Shown here: piece after piece, positions 35,301-43,662 of the stretch
Position numbering within the stretch: the stretch's first letter is position 1
Layout: every line of letters begins with the position of its first letter
Assembly (NCBI GenBank): GCA_026004615.1
Contig: BPJM01000001.1
Coordinates: 693,482-757,481 of the forward strand
Direction of reading: 5' to 3'
Length of the DNA: 64,000 bases
DNA from: Planctomycetota bacterium
GTDB lineage: Bacteria; Planctomycetota; J058; J103
Position numbers and translations under genes: made by a program
Notes under the pieces: model-generated
What the model was told of the DNA's origin: nothing
Seen by the model: the letters and a program-made list of their open reading frames with translations, nothing else
Database searches by the model: none

Positions 35301-37837
35301 TCCGGCCGCACCCACAGCTCGACCAGCCCCGGCGCCAGCGTCTCGGTCGGCCAGGTGCCGAACCAGTCGTCCATGTGGGGGACCTCGGCCGCACCGAGCG
35401 ACATGCCGCCTTCGAGCCGGTGTCCCTCGGGTTCCAGCCGGAAGTGCTCGACCCGACCGCGGCCGCCGGTATCCTCCCCGGTCTGCCCGGTCGCCAGCCG
35501 CAGCTCGCCGCGTCCCGGCTCGTGCGAGCGGTCCAGCCACACCGTGCTGCCGGCGACGGCGGTGCGCAGGGACTCGGCCGGTACCGGCAGCGTCTCCATG
35601 AGGTAGCCGCGGCGGCCGGGCCGCAATAGCCACGCCAGCGCGCGCGGCACCCGCCCCCTACTCGACCGGGCTCCGAGCGGCGCCGGGACCGCCGCGGTGA
35701 GATCATCCTGGCTGTCGAGGTGCCAGACCGCCTCGCGCGGGGGCGCCACCGCCACCACGTCGCGGACCGACCGCCGCGCCAGCTCGCCCCCGGCCGGGTC
35801 GTTGACGATCCCGGTCGCGAGCAGGGTGTAGACGTCCCCGCTCCGGTAGGCGAACGGGACGCCCTGGCCGCGGGCGAGCCGCCCGCCGGGGTCGATCGCG
35901 CTGGCCTGGATCGCGAGCGCCTGCTCCGGGCTCAGCTCGCCGGCGGCGAGCGCGGCGCCGAGCACTGCCCCGAGCGCGCCCGGATCCTGCAGCGGCGCCT
36001 GCACCAGCCGCGCGACCAGCGCGTCGGCCTCGCCGGGCCCGAGCCCCCCCAGGCCGATCAGGCTCGCGCGCAGCACCGCGCGCGGCGCGGTGTTGACGTT
36101 GAGGGGCGCCGGCGGCCGCACCCAGACGCGCGCCTGCTCCGGCTCGTAGGTGTGCTCCAGCGGCGGCTCGAGCTGCAGCAGCCCGCGCTGGCGCTGGTAG
36201 CCGACCACCCGGCGGTACTCCACCCGCCCGTCCGGTCCCTCCACGCGCGCAGCGGCGCCGATGGTCGCCTCGGGGACCACCACCCCGAGCAGCAGCGTGC
36301 TCACCATCTGCCGCGGATCGGGCGCGAGCCGATTGCGCACCAGCGCCCCGCCCGCCCACTGCACAGGGCGCGCTGCCCACACGGTGAGGTACGGCCGCAG
36401 CCGTTCCAGCTCGCGCGCCCCCAGCACCTCGATGTCGTGCACCGCGGCCAGCCGGTGCACCTGCTCGGCCTGGCTGCGGAGGTATCCCTCCTCGTAGGCG
36501 GCGAGCTGCCGCACCCGCTCGCGCAGCAGCTCTGCCAGCTGCTGGGTGCGGGCGTCCCCCAGCAGCTCCGCCGCCAGGCGTTCGACCCACTGCGCGCCCT
36601 GCTCGCGCCCCAGCTCGCCGAGCGCGCGTTCGACCAGCGGCGGCAGCTGCTCGCGCGCGCCCTCCCCCCGCAGCCGCTCGGCGAGGCGCGCCGGATCGAG
36701 CTCGCGCAGCGAGGCGCCCCCCTGTTGCGGCGCCGGGCCGTCTTCGGCGACCGCCTCCTCCGGCTGCTCGGCGGCGCCCTCCGGCGGCGCCCCCGCGGGG
36801 GCTCCAGCCCCCCCACCGGCCACCGCTTGCTCCTCCTCGAGCGGGCCCGGGGCCGGCCAGCCGGCTCCGGCCGCGCTCACGCCCAGCGCCGCCAGCGCCT
36901 CGGCGCCGAGTCCGAGCGCGCGCAGCTCGGCCGGGCTGTAGCCGCGCCGCTCCAGCGCCCGCCGCAGCCAGGCGTACTGCGGGACCGCCAGCCGCCAGCG
37001 GGCGATCTCGCGTGCCGCCTCCACGGTGGCGAACGGGCTCCAGTGACCGGGCCGCAACCAGAAGGGATGGAGCGCGAGCTTGTAGCCGCGCGCATCGTGT
37101 ACCAGCGCGCCGGCGCGATGGCGCAGCTGCTGGGGACGCACGCCCGAGAACAGCGCACCCCGTTCCAGCCCCAGCACGCGGTTGCCATCGAGGTGCCGGT
37201 AGGCGATCAGCTCGCCGTCGATCCGCAGCAGCCCGTCGACGGTCTGAGGATTTCCGTCCGAGTAGAGCCAGCTGGTGTCCTCCAGCACCAGCGCGCTGCT
37301 CTGTTCGTCCGCCGGCTCCAGCAGCACGGTGACGCCGAGCAGGTTCATGAGCGCGCGCGGCGGGGTGCTGTCGAGGTCGAGCTTGCCGTCCTCGTCCTCC
37401 ACCCGCACCTGCAGCATGGTGCCGCGCGGATCGGCGATCGCCAGCGTCTCGGCACCGGGCAGGTCCTCCAGCTGCGGGCGCAGCTCCGCGGTGTCGTCCC
37501 AGTCCTCCGGGCTGTTGCCGAGCGCGCCCTGGGCCTGCGCGGTCCGCCGTTCCTGGTCGGGATGCGAGCGGAGCAACCAGGCGAGGCCGAGTTCGCGCGC
37601 GCCCTGGGCGAGCCACTCCGCCTGCCGCTGTGCCGCGAAGCTCCGGGCGCTCCGTTCCTGCAGCCGCATCTGCCGGGCGAACGGCACCCCCACCACCACG
37701 AGCGCCGCCAGCACCAGCAGCACCATCACCAGCGCGATGCCGGCCGGCGCGGATCGTGCCGGCCCCCCGGGGGCAACGGCCTCGCACCGCCCGCGGCCAG
37801 CGGTGCGGAGCCCGGCGCGGCAGGACGGCCTGCGCAT
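32372..37837 (-). CDS. gspK: Giant GspK-like pseudopilin with LamG domain
   Basis: 1,821 residues from ATG at 37837, after AGGAGGAGG. The leader ends at G33, then I34-A-L-V-M38: the +5 residue is not Glu, as in GspK, and a hydrophobic helix follows. 'LNVNTAP' near residue 577 is the GspK helix-hairpin-helix signature. Beyond the normal GspK end (family about 320 residues) lies a LamG/ConA-like domain near 830-940 ('LVELWVRP', 'WYHLAASWRG', 'LFVDGLLAG') and a further 850 residues. This last part contains a second LamG-type end ('GRIDELRVATDR', near 1445) and no membrane segment. GspK caps the pseudopilus, so this would place a large beta-rich sheet at its tip. Uninterrupted frame. Confidence 0.85.
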   Translation of the reverse strand: MRRPSCRAGLRTAGRGRCEAVAPGGPARSAPAGIALVMVLLVLAALVVVGVPFARQMRLQERSARSFAAQRQAEWLAQGARELGLAWLLRSHPDQERRTAQAQGALGNSPEDWDDTAELRPQLEDLPGAETLAIADPRGTMLQVRVEDEDGKLDLDSTPPRALMNLLGVTVLLEPADEQSSALVLEDTSWLYSDGNPQTVDGLLRIDGELIAYRHLDGNRVLGLERGALFSGVRPQQLRHRAGALVHDARGYKLALHPFWLRPGHWSPFATVEAAREIARWRLAVPQYAWLRRALERRGYSPAELRALGLGAEALAALGVSAAGAGWPAPGPLEEEQAVAGGGAGAPAGAPPEGAAEQPEEAVAEDGPAPQQGGASLRELDPARLAERLRGEGAREQLPPLVERALGELGREQGAQWVERLAAELLGDARTQQLAELLRERVRQLAAYEEGYLRSQAEQVHRLAAVHDIEVLGARELERLRPYLTVWAARPVQWAGGALVRNRLAPDPRQMVSTLLLGVVVPEATIGAAARVEGPDGRVEYRRVVGYQRQRGLLQLEPPLEHTYEPEQARVWVRPPAPLNVNTAPRAVLRASLIGLGGLGPGEADALVARLVQAPLQDPGALGAVLGAALAAGELSPEQALAIQASAIDPGGRLARGQGVPFAYRSGDVYTLLATGIVNDPAGGELARRSVRDVVAVAPPREAVWHLDSQDDLTAAVPAPLGARSSRGRVPRALAWLLRPGRRGYLMETLPVPAESLRTAVAGSTVWLDRSHEPGRGELRLATGQTGEDTGGRGRVEHFRLEPEGHRLEGGMSLGAAEVPHMDDWFGTWPTETLAPGLVELWVRPEADASFTVFDLGQRDQTDRLVLRYDAAAGELVLEAWDAALPTLRPDGSPYPCARVRAPWRPEPGVWYHLAASWRGTRPGDLALFVDGLLAGRAGPPDGLARLTAPLGPEDTAIRVDGTDGFPEQGALLVGTEVVEYDARTADAFRVVDRRSPQQMQPDPQGRVPPPTGRGARGTQPRPHAAGTPVRLWGYTNFFVTGIPGVIEVLPVRRGGARLLHALPAEVPCTTLMPPGGEGDLLRNDASTIPTAPAGPTLASLGFPPRGFLQIKHEVLYYDRLGAHSFEGCVRRVYGWFDNEVLRDPRTGEPIAEGYAAFTPIFLASIELTDASDYEDFELPGGLVPQSRNPLRGFWCAIGGEWFRYFKAANIPNPTTGQPDPRWRNILICADAPADLASTQPAAFGGGSHAVRPDRDRWGRADGWQRGGAAKYQQLLERLERNQGGPFPTAPVDRRPDHIHYGMEWARNLWSPDGSARAHPAASPVLPVYALTRPYTGAGDRLTLLDGNPAARPRRAQLEVARGERAHLLSAATGNRPLPFWLAAFTEWIPARPWDPGQGLRLVKRPSGQLPLFGPFAMRIGAPRPAGETPPADGGVLAGRIDELRVATDRTNRDFDYQAALRAAAQSARLAGGRPRVLLPEPLPPVGGGFLHQAQFGVLVLTDPVAPPEPFGIAPGARRVPLEPVWHDPADRLVNSSGIVVLAGNEAIGLGRFAGGWLEDMTRGMLGTQPEMHSEETPLYPLPFPPVARLAGGFDGARGERIPLSRGRESSYYPDAEAFAERGMLMLDAGEGGGVEEILPYEERQRNYLLRPRDDRGRGVYRGAFGTSQQAELREGRLVFAFPFRHHDRFQTGVESDDGCFFQAGWSPPGAGSGVPALFTRVSWDERPGRADADVWVLVRIDGRPAWDAEPTNAPGGLWRFDDPRAPNRIEVSGHTIEVRVVMPFKPGAYARGAWKDSPVVDAIRVYYVQPTRVLASEQAR

Positions 37838-37898
37838 GGCGTCACCTCCTCCTGTCCGGCCCCTCGGGCAGGCAGCGCCCGCCGCCGCCCCGCCTCCC

Positions 37899-39116
37899 TC
37901 AGCGCAGCGCTCCCGAGCGCAGCACCTCGATGGTGCCGATCGCGCGCCAGTGTCCCGCCCCGCCGGCCGCCTCGGGCTGCCCGCTGCCCTCCCCGGACGC
38001 GCTGCGCGCGGCGGTGCGTTGCAGGCCACCGGCGGGCGCCGGCTCGCCGGAGGAGTCCGCTCGCTCGTGCACCAGGATGCGCACCGGGCCGTCGTGGTGC
38101 AGCGGATCGAGCTGGCCATCCGCATCCAAGTGGAGCTCGGCAGGGCCCTCGAGCCGCAGCTCGGGCGGCAGCGCGAGCTGCTCGCTGCCCGCGATGCCGT
38201 AGAGGTAGAGCTCGTCGAGCACGGCGAACAGAGACAGCCCCGGCTCCGGACTCGAGATCACCAGCGGCGCCGCCGAGGGCACCAGCCGTGCGGGGACCGG
38301 CGCCGTCTCGGCCCCCGGCGTGCCGGGCTCGGGCGGGGGCAGCTCGCGGCGCAACCCCTCGCACCAGATCCCCAGCTGCTCGCCATCCCACTCCATGACC
38401 ACCTGTTGCCAGCGCCCGGGCTCGAGCGTGCGCGGGGGGGTCTCGCGCAGGCAGCGCGGCTCGCCGGCCCCGCGGCCGACCCATGCCTCGAGCGCATAGT
38501 CCTCGCGCAGCACCAGGCCGTATTCCTCGCCCTTGGTGACGATCGGCAGGCGCAGCGGCCGCTGCAGCCCCCGCGCCGCCTCGGCCCCGGGCCGGTCGGC
38601 GATCGGGCCCGGAAAGATCCAGAACTCCAGGCGCACGCCGTGGGGCGGCGACAAGAACGGTGCATCGCCGCACTCGAGCGCCGCCCCGGGCTGCTCGAAT
38701 ACCAGTCCCTGCCCCAGGTAGCCCGCGCCCTGCGCCACCGCACGTCCCCGGGCGAGCAGGCCGCGGGCGCCGCGCACCAGCACCTCGCCGTCCGCGGAGG
38801 ACTCGAGCTCCTCCCCGCGCAGCAGGACCAGCAGCTCCCACACCCGCGCCACGACGCGCTCGGGCGCCAGCACCACGCTCGCCGCCCCGGTCTCCAGCGC
38901 GGCCGCCCGTGCCCGTTGCAACAGCGCCCGCACGCTGCCGAGCACCTGCTCGTGCGCGTAGCGACGCGGCAGCGCCATGAACACCCCCAGCGAGAGCGAG
39001 GCGAGCAGCGCCACCACCGCCAGTGTCACGAGCAGTTCGGTCAGCGTGAACCCGCGCCCGCCGTGCGAGCGCCCCCAGCGCCAGCTGCGCGCCATCGCGC
39101 CCATGGTCTCGCTCAC
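37899..39116 (-). CDS. gspH: GspH-like pseudopilin with LamG-type domain
   Basis: 405 residues from GTG at 39116, overlapping the GspG stop (GTGA); ATG at 39104 is an alternative. Prepilin cleavage after G22, then F23-T-L-T-E27 (+5 Glu) and helix 'LLVTLAVVALLASLSLG'. After a short GspH-like region, residues about 145-330 resemble a LamG/concanavalin jelly roll: 'GVRLEFWIFPGP', 'GRWQQVVMEWDGEQLGIWCEG' and 'VLDELYLYGI'. Typical GspH is about 170 residues, so the lectin-like part is an addition. The C-terminal 70 residues are Gly/Ser/Glu-rich. It precedes the giant GspK gene by 61 bp. Confidence 0.8.
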   Translation of the reverse strand: MSETMGAMARSWRWGRSHGGRGFTLTELLVTLAVVALLASLSLGVFMALPRRYAHEQVLGSVRALLQRARAAALETGAASVVLAPERVVARVWELLVLLRGEELESSADGEVLVRGARGLLARGRAVAQGAGYLGQGLVFEQPGAALECGDAPFLSPPHGVRLEFWIFPGPIADRPGAEAARGLQRPLRLPIVTKGEEYGLVLREDYALEAWVGRGAGEPRCLRETPPRTLEPGRWQQVVMEWDGEQLGIWCEGLRRELPPPEPGTPGAETAPVPARLVPSAAPLVISSPEPGLSLFAVLDELYLYGIAGSEQLALPPELRLEGPAELHLDADGQLDPLHHDGPVRILVHERADSSGEPAPAGGLQRTAARSASGEGSGQPEAAGGAGHWRAIGTIEVLRSGALR

Positions 39117-39820
39117 CAGGACGTCACGTCGTCGCCGCCACCGTCCTCGTTGAGCCCGTTCGGACCCGCCGACCAGATCATGAAGCTGGTGAGCGCCGGA
39201 TAGCTGCCGGTCGTCTCCTCGGGCCGCGGGCGGCAGCGCTGCTGCCGCCCGCCGATCGCGTAGTCCTCGATTCCGCGCCCGCCCCGGTAGTCGCGGTGGT
39301 GAAAGTAGATGAATGGATTGCCCCACGGATCGACGAGCTCCAGGAGCTCGCGGCTGCCCAGCACCGAGCCGGTGGGGTCATCCGCCGTGGCCGCGATCGC
39401 GTCGCCGTCGGTGTTGGCCAGCTCCTCGGCGCTCGGCTCGAGGAACGGCCCGCCGCGCCCGGCCGTCGTCAGCGCGCGCAGCAGGCTCTCGATGCCCTCG
39501 TTGACGCCGTTGGTCCGCGGAATCCCCAGTTCGCCGAGGCTGCTCGGGGGAAAGTCGCCGAAGGCGGCAGCGTAGCGCTCGACCGCGAGCTTGAGCCGTT
39601 CGATCGTCGCCTGGCAGGCGTGGACCTGCCCGCGGCGGCGCGAGGCGTTGAGGGCCGGGATCGCCAGTCCGATCAGCAGCGCCAGCACCGCCACCGCGAC
39701 CAGGATCTCGATGAGCGTGAAGCCGCTACGCCGGAGCGCGTCCGGCGAGGACGCACGCGCTGCCGGCCCGCCGCGGGGCGCCGGCATCCGGGGCGCGAGG
39801 CTTCGCGGCCGCCTGGTCAT
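39113..39820 (-). CDS. gspG: GspG-like major pseudopilin
   Basis: 235 residues from ATG at 39820. G33 is the cleavage site, then F34-T-L-I-E38 with the +5 Glu and the helix 'ILVAVAVLALLIGLAIP'. 'DPWGNPFIYFHH' is the GspG signature, and the C-terminal 'SAGPNGLNEDGGGDDV' matches the calcium-binding loop of major pseudopilins. The protein is about 90 residues longer than usual GspG, with extra sequence between the helix and the DPWGNP box. It should form the shaft of the pseudopilus that pushes cargo through the secretin. The TPR protein gene stops 3 bp upstream; GspH overlaps its stop. Confidence 0.9.
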   Translation of the reverse strand: MTRRPRSLAPRMPAPRGGPAARASSPDALRRSGFTLIEILVAVAVLALLIGLAIPALNASRRRGQVHACQATIERLKLAVERYAAAFGDFPPSSLGELGIPRTNGVNEGIESLLRALTTAGRGGPFLEPSAEELANTDGDAIAATADDPTGSVLGSRELLELVDPWGNPFIYFHHRDYRGGRGIEDYAIGGRQQRCRPRPEETTGSYPALTSFMIWSAGPNGLNEDGGGDDVTSW

Positions 39821-39822
39821 GG

Positions 39823-42222
39823 TCAGTCCTCCTCGCGCACGACGTAGATCCGCGCTTCCTCGCAGGCCAGCTGGACCGAGGTGCCGAGCGGCGCCTCGAC
39901 GTAGATGGCACAGGCGAAGCGACCGCGGCGGGCCAGCGGCTCGCGCCGCTCGCGCAACAGCTCGCGGCCGTCCAGCAACAGCACCAGCTCGCGCCGCTCG
40001 CCCTCCAGCCCGATCGCCAGCTCGTGAGCGGCACCGTCCTCTGGCCAGCGGCCGAGCTCGACCGGATCCGACCACCGCCCGCCGCGCGCGCCCAGCTGCC
40101 ATGCGGCGCGCAGCGCCCCGTCGCCGTCCCGGTAGCAGACCACCTGCCCCTGGCCTTCCAGCGTGAACCGGATGCCCGTGCGCGCCCCGGCGGCGGCCAG
40201 CGGCAACAGCCGGGCCCGGAACTCGGCGAACAGCTTGCCCTCGACCTCGCGCCGCACCGAGGTCACACCCATGTCCGCGTGCGCCTGGGTGCCGGCGATC
40301 AGCAAGCGCCCGCCGGCGATCGCCGCCTCGAGACCATAGGGTTCCTCCTCCAGCCAGCGGTTGCGGACCTCGGGGCCGTCCGGGCGCGCGAAGGTATCGC
40401 GCCACAGCCGCCGCTCGCGGGCGTTGCGCAGCCGGCGCAGCGCCTCGCGCGCCCAGGACTGCGCCGGCTCGACCGCCTGCAGCCGTTGCAGCACGGCCTC
40501 CGCCTCCGCAAACGCCTGACGCCGGTACAGCACGTAGGCCTGGCCGAGCAGGGCATACGGATGTTCGGGGGCGAGCGCCAGCGCCCGCTCGTAGGCCTGC
40601 GCCGCCTCCGCCTCGCGCCCGGCGGCGAGGTACGCCGCCCCCGCCTCGCACCACAGATCCGGGTCATCCGCCCGCAGCGCCGCCGCGTACTGCGCAAAAC
40701 GGGCAGCGTCGGCGTGGCGGCCGAGCGCGCGCTGCACCCGCAGCAGGCGCGCGGCGATGGTGGCGAAGTCGTAGCCCGCGCGCCCGGCCTCGCGCAGCGC
40801 CTGCTCGGCCGCGGGCAGCTCGCCCAGATCCTCCAGGATCTCCGCCCGCAGCAGCAGCGCGAGCGGTCCGTGCGGCGGGGGCGCGCCGCCCAGCCGCTCC
40901 AGCCGGGCGAGGGCCTGGGGCGCCGCCCCGGCGCGCGCCTCGACGAATGCCCGCACCAGCTCCCAGGCCGCGTCCTGCTCCGCAGGGGCAATCTCATCCA
41001 GCAGCGCCAGCGCTCGCTCCGCTCCGCCCGTGAGCGCCTCGGCCAGGGCCTGCAGCCGCCGCCGCTCCGCACCTCCGCCGCCGCCGCGACGCTCCGCCTC
41101 GCGGCACAGCCCGGCGGCGGCCGCCGGTTGCCCCGCCAGCAGCACCGCCAGGGCCTCGTGCACCAGCGGCCGCGGGTCGTCGGGCCGCAGGGCCCCCGCC
41201 GCGGCGAAGGCCTGCCGGGCTCTGTCGAGCTCGGCGCGCCCCAGCTCCGCCAGCCCCAGGCCGAAGCGGGCGGCCCCGGCGAGCTGGGGCGCGCTCGCGG
41301 CGGCGGCCGCCGCCGCGAACGCACCCGCCGCCTCTTCCAGCCGCCCCAGGCCGAGCAGCAGCTCGCCCTGCTCCAGACGGCACTGCGCGAGCAGCTCCGC
41401 GGTGGGGGTGGGCAGCGCGGGCGCGGCCGGCGCCGCCTGCTCGCCCGGCGCCGCGCCGGGCCCGGCGGTGCCGGAGACCGGCGCCGGGCCAGGGGCCGGC
41501 GAAAGCTCGGCGGCCAGTCGCTCCAGCAGCTCGAGCGCCCGGCGTTCGGCCCCCGCGGAGCGCAGCACCCGTGCCTGGCCGAGCACCAGAGCTGGCTCGC
41601 GCACCCCGGCGCTCTCCGCCAGCTCATAGATCCGCAGCAGCCGCTCGCGCAGGCCCGCCGCCGCCTCGCCCTCCGCCTGCGACAGGCGAGCCTGCAGCGC
41701 CTCGGCCAGGATCAGATAGGGCTCGGGCTGCGCCGGAACCAGGCGCGCCGCCTCCAGCAGCTGTTGCTCCGCCTCGGCGAGCAGACCATGGCGCACGCAG
41801 AACCGGCCGAGTTCGATCCGGCCAGCGGCGTCCCCGGGCGCCAGCGCCCCCGCGCGCTCGCGGTAGACCTCCACGGGCGTCGGCGCCAGCTCCACCCGCT
41901 CCACCTGCTCGAAGCTGAGCACGATCGGCGAGCTCGCTCCCCGCATGCGGAACAGCCAGCCCTGCGGGGTGCGCTCCAGCACCGTGCCCTCCAGCGGCGC
42001 CTCGCGCCCCTTCATGAAGACCCGGTCGTAGCCGATGCGGACCGGCGCCGGCGAACCACCGGCACTCGCAGGCAGCTCCGGCCCGGCCTGCGCCAGCGCG
42101 GGCAGCGCCCCGGCGAGCAGCGCGAGCACCCACAGCACAACCCGCGGCGCACCCCGGCGCAGCGGGCCCCGGCGCACGAGGGCCGCGCGCGTTGCGCGGC
42201 CGGGATGGCAGCGCGCGCTCAC
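39823..42222 (-). CDS. Exported TPR protein with C-terminal LamG-like domain
   Basis: 799 residues from GTG at 42222, overlapping the stop of the PilP-like gene. A signal peptide ends near 'ALPALAQA' (about 45). Residues 60-115 form a small beta domain ('EGTVLERTPQGWLFRMRG'). From about 120 to 610 there are many degenerate Ala/Leu-rich tetratricopeptide repeats ('LGRFCVRHGLLAEAEQQLLEAARLV'; 'AGAAYLAAGREAEAAQAYERA'). The last 180 residues ('FARPDGPEVRNRWLEEE ... RFACAIYVEAPLG') have the pattern of a LamG or DUF1080-type jelly roll. It may scaffold the pseudopilus apparatus in the periplasm. Location between platform and pilin genes supports this. Confidence 0.75.
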   Translation of the reverse strand: MSARCHPGRATRAALVRRGPLRRGAPRVVLWVLALLAGALPALAQAGPELPASAGGSPAPVRIGYDRVFMKGREAPLEGTVLERTPQGWLFRMRGASSPIVLSFEQVERVELAPTPVEVYRERAGALAPGDAAGRIELGRFCVRHGLLAEAEQQLLEAARLVPAQPEPYLILAEALQARLSQAEGEAAAGLRERLLRIYELAESAGVREPALVLGQARVLRSAGAERRALELLERLAAELSPAPGPAPVSGTAGPGAAPGEQAAPAAPALPTPTAELLAQCRLEQGELLLGLGRLEEAAGAFAAAAAAASAPQLAGAARFGLGLAELGRAELDRARQAFAAAGALRPDDPRPLVHEALAVLLAGQPAAAAGLCREAERRGGGGGAERRRLQALAEALTGGAERALALLDEIAPAEQDAAWELVRAFVEARAGAAPQALARLERLGGAPPPHGPLALLLRAEILEDLGELPAAEQALREAGRAGYDFATIAARLLRVQRALGRHADAARFAQYAAALRADDPDLWCEAGAAYLAAGREAEAAQAYERALALAPEHPYALLGQAYVLYRRQAFAEAEAVLQRLQAVEPAQSWAREALRRLRNARERRLWRDTFARPDGPEVRNRWLEEEPYGLEAAIAGGRLLIAGTQAHADMGVTSVRREVEGKLFAEFRARLLPLAAAGARTGIRFTLEGQGQVVCYRDGDGALRAAWQLGARGGRWSDPVELGRWPEDGAAHELAIGLEGERRELVLLLDGRELLRERREPLARRGRFACAIYVEAPLGTSVQLACEEARIYVVREED

Positions 42223-42641
42223 CGCGTTCCCTCCGCGCCGTCTTCCGCAGGTGCGGCGGCGGCCGCCGGCGAGACCGCCGCTGGCAGGCCGCGCCGCACC
42301 GGCGCCCGCGGCAGGACTACGCGGCCGCTATCCAGGGTCGCGATCGGCAGCGTGCGCTCCGGCGGCGGCAGCGGCGGCGGCGGCATCGGATCGGGCAGCG
42401 GTGGCAGCCACGGATCGGTCGCGGCGAAGGGATTGCGGCCCGCCAGGCGGGCCGCGCCGTCGTTGCGCAACACCAGCGGCAATAGCGGCACCTCCTCGGG
42501 CAAAAGCGGCGCCGCCCGCTCCGGCGGCGGCACCGCCGGCAGCGGGCGCGCGGGCTCCGCCTCGCCGAGCCAGCTCGCCGCCACCCACACGGCCAGCAGC
42601 ACGCCCAGACCGCCTGCGATCATCTCCTTGGTGGGCGTCAC
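42219..42641 (-). CDS. PilP/GspC-like inner-membrane protein
   Basis: About 140 residues from GTG at 42641 (AGGGGAGG 12 nt upstream); an open frame reaches 42749 but lacks a better start. One membrane helix ('MIAGGLGVLLAVWVAASWL') near the N-terminus, then a Pro-rich periplasmic tail. 'AARLAGRNPF' is the R-N-P-F box found just after the membrane helix in GspC and in PilP-type linkers, which connect the inner-membrane platform to the secretin. The HR domain of GspC is very short or absent here, so only the linker function is supported. Overlaps the TPR gene start by GTGA. Confidence 0.6.
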   Translation of the reverse strand: MTPTKEMIAGGLGVLLAVWVAASWLGEAEPARPLPAVPPPERAAPLLPEEVPLLPLVLRNDGAARLAGRNPFAATDPWLPPLPDPMPPPPLPPPERTLPIATLDSGRVVLPRAPVRRGLPAAVSPAAAAAPAEDGAEGTR

Positions 42642-42776
42642 CGCCGGGTTCGCCTCCCCTCGCACCTGCCCTCGCCGCCAGCTTGCCGCCCGGCGGCGGC
42701 GCGCCCGCCCCGCCGCTCGCCGGCCTGCAGCCAGCAGCACCGCGCACACCGCCGTGACAGCGCCGCTCCAGCCCGC

Positions 42777-43637
42777 TCAGCGCTGCCGCCACCGCCCCCC
42801 CAGTCCCCCTGGTGCCGTCCCGGGACCGAACAGCCCGGCTGCGCCGGCGGCCGCGCGCGCCTGCTCGTATGGCACCGTGGCCAGCGCCGCCAGCTCCAGG
42901 CGCAACCGGAGGCGATCGTCGCGCTCGCGCCGGATCTCCACCCCCGCGACCTCGAACACCGCGCCCGGACGGAGCAGGTCCGCGATCAGCCGGGCACAGG
43001 CCTCCGGGCTCGCCAGCAGCTCGAGCTCGATCGGCAGCTGCCGCAACACCGGCGCCCGGGCCGGCGGCTCGGCGCGCCGCCCCTCTGGCTCGAGCAGGGG
43101 CTCGAAGCGCGGCTCGCCGGCGCGCAGGCGTACGATGTGCGCGACTCCGTGCTCGACGAGCCGCCCGAGCAGGTGTTCCACCGCGTCGGCATGCGCCAGC
43201 GCCAGTTCCACCCGCTCCGCCGGCGGCTGGCGCACCAGCCCCAGCTCCTCGGGGCAGGCGATGCCGCGCTTGCGCGCCTGCTCGCGCCGCTTGCTCACCA
43301 GCTCCAGCGCCCGGTGGTAGGCGAGAAAGGGGCTGTCCGCACCCCGGACCTCGAAAGGCGGCCGCCGCCGCAGCTCGAGAGCGGCGCGGCGCGCCGGCTC
43401 GACGCTCTCCGCGAGCACCCGCTCCAGCCCCTTCTCGAAGCCCTCCCGCCCGGCGAGCGCGCTCGCCAGGTCTTCGATCTCGCGCTCCAGCCGGGCGGCC
43501 TGCTGCTCGAGCGCCCGCGTCTGGGCGGCGAGTGTACCCGCCGCCGCCAGCCCGAGCAGCACTGCCAGGAGCGCGACCGCCACGCTCAGGATGAAGCGCC
43601 GGTGCTGGCGCCACAGCTCCTCCAGCGCGATCTGCAC
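42777..43637 (-). CDS. PilO/GspM-like inner-membrane platform protein
   Basis: 286 residues. Two GTG starts are 6 nt apart. The one at 43637 is preferred because the GGGGAGAG ribosome site abuts the one at 43643 but lies 6 nt from this. A single membrane helix ('FILSVAVALLAVLLGLAAAG') is followed by a coiled coil ('ALEQQAARLEREIEDLASALAG') and a ferredoxin-like periplasmic part, the PilO/GspM architecture. In the family it pairs with PilN or GspL to couple the cytoplasmic ATPase to the pseudopilus. It sits 25 bp after the PilM-PilN fusion. Confidence 0.75.
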   Translation of the reverse strand: MQIALEELWRQHRRFILSVAVALLAVLLGLAAAGTLAAQTRALEQQAARLEREIEDLASALAGREGFEKGLERVLAESVEPARRAALELRRRPPFEVRGADSPFLAYHRALELVSKRREQARKRGIACPEELGLVRQPPAERVELALAHADAVEHLLGRLVEHGVAHIVRLRAGEPRFEPLLEPEGRRAEPPARAPVLRQLPIELELLASPEACARLIADLLRPGAVFEVAGVEIRRERDDRLRLRLELAALATVPYEQARAAAGAAGLFGPGTAPGGLGGRWRQR

Positions 43638-43662
43638 GCTCACCTCTCCCCGTGCTCTGCGC

